From Isoetes taiwanensis (lineage: Eukaryota; Streptophyta; Lycopodiopsida; Isoetales; Isoetaceae), in assembly GCA_021234155.1 (NCBI GenBank), contig JAJEKV010000014.1:14804494-14868493 (forward strand): DNA of 64,000 nucleotides. The letters run 5' to 3'. The notes beneath the pieces were generated by a model. That model saw only the letters and a list, made by a program, of their open reading frames with translations, searched no databases and had not been told where the DNA came from. The number at the start of each line of letters is the position of its first letter. Position 1 is the first letter of the stretch. Below, in pieces: positions 58,473 to 64,000 of the stretch. The position numbers and the translations under genes were made by a program.

Positions 58473-58866
58473 TGGAAGTAGATGATTTTTCTTGGCCGAC
58501 ATGCACGCTGGGGATAGGAAAGATTGAAGGACTCTACATTGTTACGATATATCTCAAGATTCGATTAATGGGGAGATAATCGTCTTCAGCAGAACTTTCA
58601 GTCCAAAAGGTGCAGAGTTTGTCTATTACATCCGTGCATTATGCATGTTCGGGAACCATTCCCAATTGGCATCAAACACCGAAAGGGTGATAGCAATTAA
58701 GGATGTTGTGCTACAATATTTTGACGCACTGCCGGTCGGCGGGCGAAGCAATATGTTAAATTTTTTAGCTGCCGGCTTGACTCACCCAAGGTTGGAAGCC
58801 GGGTCGATAACATGGAAGTCATTGCCTTGTTGGATCAGTCGCGGCAGGGGGATTGAAAGAGCATGA
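58473..58866 (+). pseudogene. Coding relic, unknown
   Basis: DDFSWPTCTLGIGKIEGL then, after a frameshift near 58,540, DSINGEIIVFSRTFSPKGAE, FVYYIRALCMFGNHSQLASN, VIAIKDVVLQYFDALPVGGR and MLNFLAAGLTHPRLEAGS up to a stop at 58,866. This is the most protein-like piece of the block on the plus strand (about 125 residues). Unrecognised. Confidence 0.42.
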
Positions 58867-59111
58867 AATTGACGATTAAGCTTGAAAAAATTGGAAGTTA
58901 TATATTTTCCAACTTGTATCGGTAAAATTATTTATGTACGCATTGTCCTTCCGAAATTCTAATAAAAATTATTTTATTTGTATTTATTCACATCAATGCC
59001 AAATACATCAGTCCCGATTTTCTGTCATATCTAGGTTTTCGTGATCGCGGTGATATTTATCTCGAAGAAATGAAATATTATTGGAAAAAACAGTTAATTT
59101 ATTTATTCCTC

Positions 59112-59140
59112 ATACGACGCGAGAAGCAACTCGTGTGACT
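59112..59140. other. Collapsed hairpin copy (internal deletion)
   Basis: TACGACGCGAGAAGCAACTC followed by GTGTGACTC: both arms of the 59.9-kb hairpin variant with the loop nearly gone. It directly precedes the TATA module at 59,141. Confidence 0.6.
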
Positions 59141-59180
59141 CAAGCTACTACGAAATCTATGTTATAAATAGAAGACCTAT
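59131..59180 (+). promoter_or_regulatory. Duplicated TATA module, copy A
   Basis: CGTGTGACTCAAGCTACTAC, ten variable bases, then TTATAAATAGAAGACC. The same module occurs at 59,979-60,029. TATAAATAG starts about 96 bp before the ATG of the coiled-coil gene, a normal plant promoter distance. Confidence 0.6.
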
Positions 59181-59257
59181 GTCCACTCTGACCTCCGATC
59201 GCCTTCTTCTTACGCTCATCTTCTACTTCCGGCTTCGCCTTCCACCTTCCGGGCCCG

Positions 59258-59645
59258 ATGGCATCATCATCTTCCTCTAGCAAGCGTTTACCACGCCAAG
59301 ATAGCACTCCCCCGCCCGTAGCCAGCTGCCCGTGGACATCACCCTTGCAGTGGTGATGAAGAGATTTAAGGAGATCCATGATGAAAACAACCGTCTCGTC
59401 GCCGAGAATATGGAGGCGGTCGACAGATTAGCCTTCACGAGGGAGCTGCTTGAGCTCGCGGAAACATTCGCCATGTACCAAGAGGGACGAGCCGCAGGGC
59501 CGAGGCAATTGAAACCGCTCACAATATTTCGCAGGCCTTAGAAGATATGGAGAAGAAGCTCCGAGCTGCGGAGGATGAGAACGTTGTTACTCACGGCTTC
59601 ACCGCTAGATATGAAAATCAGCTAGAGGATCATAAAGATCCCTAG
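59258..59645 (+). pseudogene. Small coiled-coil protein gene, two frameshifts
   Basis: ATG at 59,258 opens MASSSSSSKRLPRQDSTPPP, a Ser/Pro leader. A first slip near 59,330 leads to VDITLAVVMKRFKEIHDENN then EAVDRLAFTRELLELAETFA, and a second near 59,500 to RAEAIETAHNISQALEDMEK and LRAAEDENVVTHGFTARYEN, ending at a TAG at 59,645. Heptad-like spacing of L/I/V/A with E/K/R through ~100 residues predicts a coiled coil. Length without the slips would be about 128 residues. The promoter module lies upstream and a hairpin 99 bp after the stop. Family not recognised. Confidence 0.6.
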
Positions 59646-59743
59646 CCGTTGTATCTATCTATTTTTTGCTTCAAAGAAAAGTTTTCTCTATTTTTTGCTT
59701 CTATCTATCCTCTTGTTCCAATGTATGTTCTGTTTTATTAAAA

Positions 59744-59810
59744 GATCACACGACGCGAAATGCCTTACTTGCAATTAGGTAGCAATCAATGGATTTCGCG
59801 TCGTGTGATC
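59744..59810. other. Hairpin family copy (67 bp, perfect 18-bp arms)
   Basis: GATCACACGACGCGAAAT and ATTTCGCGTCGTGTGATC are exact reverse complements around a 31-nt loop. It begins 99 bp after the stop codon of the coiled-coil gene. Confidence 0.93.
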
Positions 59811-59923
59811 TCCATGCCGTTCTATTTTGCTTCAATGAGAAGTTCTATCTTTAGTAACGGTCCTTAGTCGTGTGATATTTCTCTGGAAGAAAAGACGTGA
59901 GAAGAAGTATCGGTCCTTTTTCC

Positions 59924-59987
59924 TGACACGACGCGAGAAGTAACGGTCCATTTTCCTGACCGACGGCATCCTTCGCGTCGTGTGACT
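59924..59987. other. Hairpin family copy, variant ends
   Basis: TGACACGACGCGAGAAG ... CTTCGCGTCGTGTGAC with a ~30-nt loop; the ends are GTGAC rather than GTGATC. It lies 8 bp beyond the stop codon (59,995) of the minus-strand gene and is fused to TATA module copy B. Confidence 0.82.
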
Positions 59988-60029
59988 CAAGCTACTACGC
60001 AATCCCTGTTATAAATAGAAGACCTTGTC
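59979..60029 (+). promoter_or_regulatory. Duplicated TATA module, copy B
   Basis: CGTGTGACTCAAGCTACTAC...TTATAAATAGAAGACC again, with three differences in the variable decamer. It points rightwards but runs into genes encoded on the opposite strand, so its own gene may be lost, or the module may be part of the mobile hairpin unit. Confidence 0.55.
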
Positions 60030-60372
60030 CTCCTCCACTTATGTTGTACATTGCTTTCTCAGTTTTTAAATCAGACGCCAAGTGAAAAATTACTTTGTAA
60101 GATCTATAGTGATCTACTTGCAATTTTTCCCCTCCCTCGAATCTAGATATTAGACTCGGGATGTCAGTTTGATTGAACACCCATTTCAATACCTCGTGGG
60201 TTTCTTTCTGAACTTTAAAGAGACCTAACCACCAGGTGTCATCTTCAGATTGACATGAGAACCATTTTTCGGCACGCTTCTTCTCCTCGTCCGTCACCTC
60301 TACATCTTTTTTATTATTCTTGTTGCTCTTTGATTTAGCATGTGCAATTGCATTCTCAATTGCTCTATTCAT
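59995..60372 (-). CDS. Unknown protein, 125 aa, intact intronless ORF
   Basis: Intact frame starting at 60,372. The N-terminal third is Lys/Asn-rich (MNRAIENAIAHAKSKSNKNN, DVEVTDEEKKRAEKWF); the rest is globular (SEDDTWWLGLFKVQKETHEV, FNQTDIPSLISRFEGGEKLQ, SYKVIFHLASDLKTEK). No signal peptide or membrane segment. Its ATG lies 5 bp after the stop of the preceding ORF on the same strand, and a hairpin follows its stop almost at once. It could be a separate gene or the second half of one protein split by a frameshift. Unrecognised family. Confidence 0.5.
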   Translation of the reverse strand: MNRAIENAIAHAKSKSNKNNKKDVEVTDEEKKRAEKWFSCQSEDDTWWLGLFKVQKETHEVLKWVFNQTDIPSLISRFEGGEKLQVDHYRSYKVIFHLASDLKTEKAMYNISGGGQGLLFITGIA

Positions 60373-60377
60373 GATGA

Positions 60378-60629
60378 TTACTTCTCAAACTTGGTCAGTT
60401 CCATTTCATCCAATTTTATGCAAACTTCAATCTCACCATTAGTTTCTGCAACTGTTAAGTCATAATATTTGACAAGGAATTGTAAGAGAGTAACCAGGAC
60501 AACCCAAAGATTATTGCGTTCATTCATTCCAACTATATCACAACAATCCTTGCCATTCTTATCTTTTATGGCTATGGCAGACCAAAGACATTCAACATGG
60601 TGCATCTCTCCTAATATGGCATACACCAT
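60378..60629 (-). CDS. Unknown protein, 83 aa, intact intronless ORF
   Basis: Frame from 60,629; in-frame sequence continues upstream without stop for ~14 codons (PRPQIVENTRVTRTK), so the true start may be earlier or in a lost part. Sequence GEMHHVECLWSAIAIKDKNG, CCDIVGMNERNNLWVVLVTL then LLQFLVKYYDLTVAETNGEI looks like a small alpha/beta domain with one hydrophobic helix. Same strand as, and 5 bp from, the next ORF. Unrecognised. Confidence 0.48.
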   Translation of the reverse strand: MVYAILGEMHHVECLWSAIAIKDKNGKDCCDIVGMNERNNLWVVLVTLLQFLVKYYDLTVAETNGEIEVCIKLDEMELTKFEK

Positions 60630-60703
60630 CTTTGTCCTAGTAACCCTTGTATTCTCGACAATTTGTGGACGTGGAGTTTAATACTTTTTTGTGCCCATTC
60701 TTT

Positions 60704-61260
60704 TCAACGCTCGTGGAATGACTTGAATAGAGAACGGTAACCAAGCCTACCGATGCCTACATCATCACAAAACAGACATACATCCGCCGCTTCTAACTTC
60801 TTGTAGATCTCTCCTAGTACCATTTCCAATACCATCTTCTTGAGAGAAGAGTTGTAGGGCTCACAAATCATGTCCACTATCTCCCCGTTTGTCGCTAGGT
60901 TCTTCACTACGTAACCAAGATTGCTTCTAGTTTCCCCGGATCTTAATTGGCCTTTGCTAGTGTTGTAAACGGACCTTGTGGTCGCGGACCTCTCGTCGAA
61001 TGCACCTGATCCAAACTTCAGTTCCTCTATCGGTCGATAGTGCTTCTTCCTTTCGCAAGCCAAGGGGTGTTTTCTTCAAATTCTTTAACCTACATTGAAG
61101 CCCAAAGTTTGCTCTTTTCGAGCTCTTGGATCTTTTCTTGCAGCTGCCCTATCACCAATTTGGACTTGTCCACTTCAGTATCTCAAAGAAGTTTCCTCCC
61201 AAGCCGTCATTCCTTTCCTTCATCACAAAGTGGAGTAATGAAGCGAGAGAAAAAGAGCTC
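60704..61260 (-). pseudogene. Coiled-coil coding relic, unknown
   Basis: An intact 119-residue frame from 61,063 (FGSGAFDERSATTRSVYNTS, KGQLRSGETRSNLGYVVKNL, KKMVLEMVLGEIYKKLEAAD, VCLFCDDVGIGRLGYRSLFK) is preceded in another frame by a heptad-rich stretch, TEVDKSKLVIGQLQEKIQEL then EKSKLWAS, and a linking FEENTPWLA. The two join with one or two indels near 61,070. A coiled coil followed by a globular domain is inferred. Family not recognised. Confidence 0.45.
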
Positions 61261-61345
61261 TTTGGTTTAAGTTATAATTCTCTTGTGACAATGAAGTAGC
61301 TCATCTCAAGGAACTGTATTCGATTCTGAATGCCTTCATCCTCTC

Positions 61346-62220
61346 TCAATCTCTCACAATATCCCAAGAGGCCGAGTTACCGTCACCACAAAATCGGACT
61401 AAACTTGAAACGCCCCGAAATGACGGTTTCTTGCCACCAACGGATCCAATGGATATAAACCGCCATCCGCCCGGATGTCGACACTTTTTGAGCCTCGCAA
61501 GACTAAACATGTCGAGGTCTAAGTTCTTATTTTTAGACCTCCCTTTTGCGATTGAAGACTGGAGCATATTCGTGAGTCGGGTTGGATCCTTATCCACACA
61601 TCATTTGGAGCTTCTATACCGTGGATCGCATCGACCTTGAAATGAAGGTGTACAATTTGTATGCCCCAAAGACAATTCACTTGCGGTGAGCCTAACGTCC
61701 GTACTAACCTCGTTTTTGAAATTTGCAACGTGCATATGGAAATCGAAAAGTCCATTCTCCTACAATCCATGCTTTTATACATAAGCAAATTCAAAATTCG
61801 AATTGTAGGGGCGAGAAAGTCCAGTATTGGGATGAAGTAAAGATCCGATTCACGAACTTTTTAAGGCTTAATCGCTAAATAAACGAAAAGTCGATACAAA
61901 GCTTCAACCTACACATTCAAATTTTGAAATGTAGAAGGCGGGGAAGCTTGTATGGCCATGGCCTCTAAAATGAAAATAGCCAAGACAAGAATCGGTGATG
62001 CGCATGCTTGGTATCTGACAAACCAAGAGACACCGTCATGAGTTGCCGGTATGCTATAATGCAAGTGGCTTTTTAGAAGCGCCACGTGTTGCATCAATCT
62101 GTCTAACAACCAACAGAATTAAATACATATGGCGCCATAAATGTGCGATCCCCCTTATTCCGGGAGAATATTCCAAGCAAATCTGTAATTATGAGAGTTT
62201 GGTATCCTAGGTGGCATGGG
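61346..62220. other. Ambiguous coding debris
   Basis: Open frames exist on both strands (plus 61,431-61,640 with PTDPMDINRHPPGCRHFLSL, followed by MKVYNLYAPKTIHLR in another frame; minus 61,346-61,597 and 61,519-61,794). I cannot decide which strand was coding. The plus-strand reading continues with EICNVHMEIEKSILLQSMLL up to about 61,850. From there to 62,220 nothing is seen. Confidence 0.3.
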
Positions 62221-62229
62221 AAAAAAGGA

Positions 62230-62330
62230 GCGGAAATATGACGTGGAATGGCTGATAGGAGGCCATTTTGAGACCCCAAATCCCCAAGAAGCGGAAATAT
62301 GACGTGGAATGGCTGATAGGAGGCCATTTT
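62230..62330. repeat. Direct repeat of 40 bp, two copies
   Basis: GCGGAAATATGACGTGGAAT...GGCCATTTT occurs at 62,230-62,269 and 62,291-62,330, identical, separated by 21 bp. Confidence 0.9.
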
Positions 62331-62439
62331 AGTTCATAAAACATAATATAACTTGGAATGATACATATTTTATATGCAAATGGGAGACTATTGATGAGGG
62401 ACTTGGTGTTATTATCTATTGACAACAAACAAGAAAGTG

Positions 62440-62505
62440 GATCACACCATGCGAATTTAGTATATTCCAATCTTTTAGCTTATACAAAATTCGCTTGGTG
62501 TGATC
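62440..62505. other. Hairpin family copy (66 bp, CACCATGCGAA variant)
   Basis: GATCACACCATGCGAATTT ... AAATTCGCTTGGTGTGATC; 19-bp arms with one mismatch, loop 28 nt. Preceded by GACAACAAACAAGAAAGTG, which also precedes the next copy. Confidence 0.88.
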
Positions 62506-62839
62506 TTTTTGGAAAAAGATGACTTCCTATAGTAAAATTACTTTGATTATCTTTTAATAAAAGAAATATATATGTGTGTCTTATTTGAAGTTAAGTGTGG
62601 ATATGTGACGTGCTCATTTATTGATAAAGTGTTTGCTTTTTGAAAAAGGCTAATAACTTTATGTACTACTAGAGTTGGTAAAGTATTTTAGATGCAAATG
62701 GGATGCTTGATGTGATCCTTCTTAAAAAAGGATATGCTCTTTGAAAAGGACTAATAACTTTATGCACTTAGGGTGGTAAAGCATTAAATGAGAAGGGGTA
62801 CTTGTGTTTAATTTTAATTTGACAACAAATAAGAAAGTG
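62506..62839. repeat. Degenerate repeats between two hairpins
   Basis: TTTGAAAA(A/G)G(G/A)CTAATAACTTTATG and GTGGTAAAGCATT-type segments recur here and again after 62,905, with GTGATCCTTCTT (a right-arm end) at about 62,713. This indicates an eroded tandem series of the hairpin unit. Confidence 0.55.
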
Positions 62840-62905
62840 GATCACACGATGCGAATTTAGTGTGTTCCATTTTTGTTGCATATGTACTATTCGCTTGGTG
62901 TGATC
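62840..62905. other. Hairpin family copy (66 bp, CACGATGCGAA variant)
   Basis: GATCACACGATGCGAATTT ... TATTCGCTTGGTGTGATC. It starts exactly 400 bp after the previous copy and shares flanks with it. Confidence 0.85.
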
Positions 62906-63339
62906 CTTCTTGAAAAATAATATGCTATTTGAAAAGGGATAATGACTTATGTACTTAAGAGTGGTAAAGCATTTTTAAAGGAATCTGTTGTGAAAAGTAG
63001 TCAAAGACTTCTTGTATTAGAGGTATCTAAACACAAACACCATAACACAGTACAGTAAAAAAACACATGTACAGTACCACATGTACAGTAAAAAAAACAA
63101 GTTAGGTATTCACATGGAATTAGAAGCAAAAACTTTTTACAGTCAAAATTTTTTATGGCCGTATACCTTTACATCAGAACATCATTTTGTAAATTTAAAT
63201 GCCCGGAGGCTTCAACTATTCACAACAAAAAAGCCCGGAGGCTTGCAGTCATATGGTAAGAAGCTGGAGGCTAAGCTGGAGGCAAGCTGGAGTGTAAGAA
63301 CAAGGGAAAAAAAAAAGAGGTGCTCTGCCCTAACAAATT
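62906..63339. other. Intergenic, no gene seen
   Basis: AT-rich. Short direct repeats (CACATGTACAGTA near 63,065-63,090; AAGCTGGAGGC near 63,260-63,290). It forms the 3' flank of the acidic-protein gene. Confidence 0.45.
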
Positions 63340-63763
63340 TCATTCATCTGCTTCACCATCTGCAAAACAAAAAAATAAGAAATAATTGTTAGTTGAATGT
63401 TTAAGAAAAGAAAGAAAACATGCATGTACCATTTAACAACGCCCTGAGCTCCTCGAAGTCAGCGGATTCGTCTTCAACTTCTTCATCTTCTTCATCATCT
63501 TCGGCTTCTTCTCCTTCGGTAGACCACTCATTCTCTGAAGAATCTCCTATCCAGCCTTCAAGAACACCTGTGATGAACTCCTGCTCTGAAATTTCCTTTG
63601 ATTCCTCATTCTCTGATTCCTCGTCAAAGGAATCAGAGGAATCAGAGGCATTCAGAGCAAGGACCGTGGGCAGCGGAGGGAACTGCGGAGGGAACACCTC
63701 TTCCAGCCGTAATAGGCGCCTCTTGGAGGACACCTTCGGCTCTTCCGTAGCTGATCTCTTCAT
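63340..63763 (-). CDS. Small acidic protein, two exons (117 aa)
   Basis: Minus strand. Exon 1 is 63763-63430 and exon 2 is 63359-63340, with a 70-nt GT-AG intron (donor ATG|GTACATGC, acceptor TTTTGCAG|AT). The spliced frame ends LLNDGEADE and a stop, in keeping with the acidic run before it, which is why I prefer it to reading through to 63,401. The N-terminus is basic (MKRSATEEPKVSSKRRLLRL, possible nuclear signal), then VFPPQFPPLPTVLALNAS. The rest is Ser/Glu/Asp-rich with a short ordered-looking core, EFITGVLEGWIGDSSENEW. Likely a disordered nuclear protein. Family not recognised. Confidence 0.6.
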
Positions 63764-64000
63764 GGCGATGGACTAGCGAAATTGGGCGAAGGATCTAGCG
63801 AAGATTGGGCGGAGATTGGGGGGAGAATGGGCGCCAATCTAGGCTGGAATAGATATAGGCTGGATTAGACGTGAAAATCGTAGGAATGATTCGAATTCCA
63901 GTCCTATCAACCATCATTACATGCCATTATGTGCATGTCTCGAAATTTGAGCCATATATAATATCTTCCTTTTTTAACCTTATTCCTAAATATCCAATAT
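63764..64000 (-). promoter_or_regulatory. Upstream region of the acidic-protein gene
   Basis: It should hold the promoter of the minus-strand gene. Degenerate direct repeats (GATTGGGCGGAGATTGGG type) lie at about 63,780-63,830. TATATATGGC on the minus strand at about 63,952-63,961 is far from the ATG and not assigned. Confidence 0.25.

Noticed and set aside
54541-61300. Bacterial contamination
   Set aside because: No ribosome-binding sites, plant-like TATA boxes, a eukaryotic histone fold, and base composition continuous with the flanks.

Overview
The window looks like a repeat-rich nuclear genome segment from a land plant. It contains an intron-rich plastid-type histidinol dehydrogenase gene, an extensin-like wall protein, plant-type ORP and galacturonokinase copies, and abundant Ty1/copia and Ty3/gypsy elements. 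Base composition, LTR size and gene spacing suggest a large genome (fern, lycophyte or gymnosperm rather than a compact angiosperm), but the sequence does not settle the species.

Layout. 1-4 kb: decayed Ty3/gypsy element of the Tat type, with an RNase H-like domain lying before the RT. 7.5-10.3 kb: a second, more broken Ty3/gypsy relic whose 3' part is repeated several times. 13.0-16.5 kb: the best cellular gene, histidinol dehydrogenase; I resolve 14 exons that join into a 480-residue protein. 17.07-17.53 kb: Tourist-like MITE. 18.2-20.2 kb: an LTR preceded (minus strand) by an unrecognised, frameshifted coding relic. 21.8-22.1 kb: a broken histone H3-like gene. 27.3-28.2 kb: a fragment of an ABC1-type kinase gene, beside which a young, intact Ty1/copia element (28,230-34,310) has inserted. 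35.5-37.3 kb: extensin-like gene with a frameshifted repeat region. 41.7-43.6 kb: intronless ORP copy with features of a processed retrocopy. 44.0-45.0 kb: processed pseudogene of galacturonokinase. 47.6-50.3 kb: 5'-truncated LINE relic ending in a perfect fold-back. 51.9-53.5 kb: about 2.5 tandem copies of a ~670-bp repeat.

The most unusual part is 54.5-62.9 kb. It is packed with small intronless, mostly frameshifted coding relics. These include a histone H3-like gene with an ARTKQTAR start and extra N- and C-terminal extensions, a coiled-coil protein, and two intact ORFs only 5 bp apart. Between them lie at least six copies of a 58-67-bp hairpin with near-constant arms (GATCACACGACGCGAA / TTCGCGTCGTGTGATC) and unrelated loops. 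Two of the hairpins sit 98-99 bp after a stop codon; two others are followed by a duplicated TATA module. The packing resembles DNA from a large dsDNA virus or another foreign gene-dense replicon more than ordinary plant chromatin. No hallmark viral gene was recognised, so this origin is a hypothesis. The window closes with a small two-exon gene for an acidic protein on the minus strand.

Most of the window is transposon debris and intergenic sequence. Of the genes, only histidinol dehydrogenase, the copia polyprotein, the small acidic gene and possibly the extensin and ORP copies look capable of making a protein.
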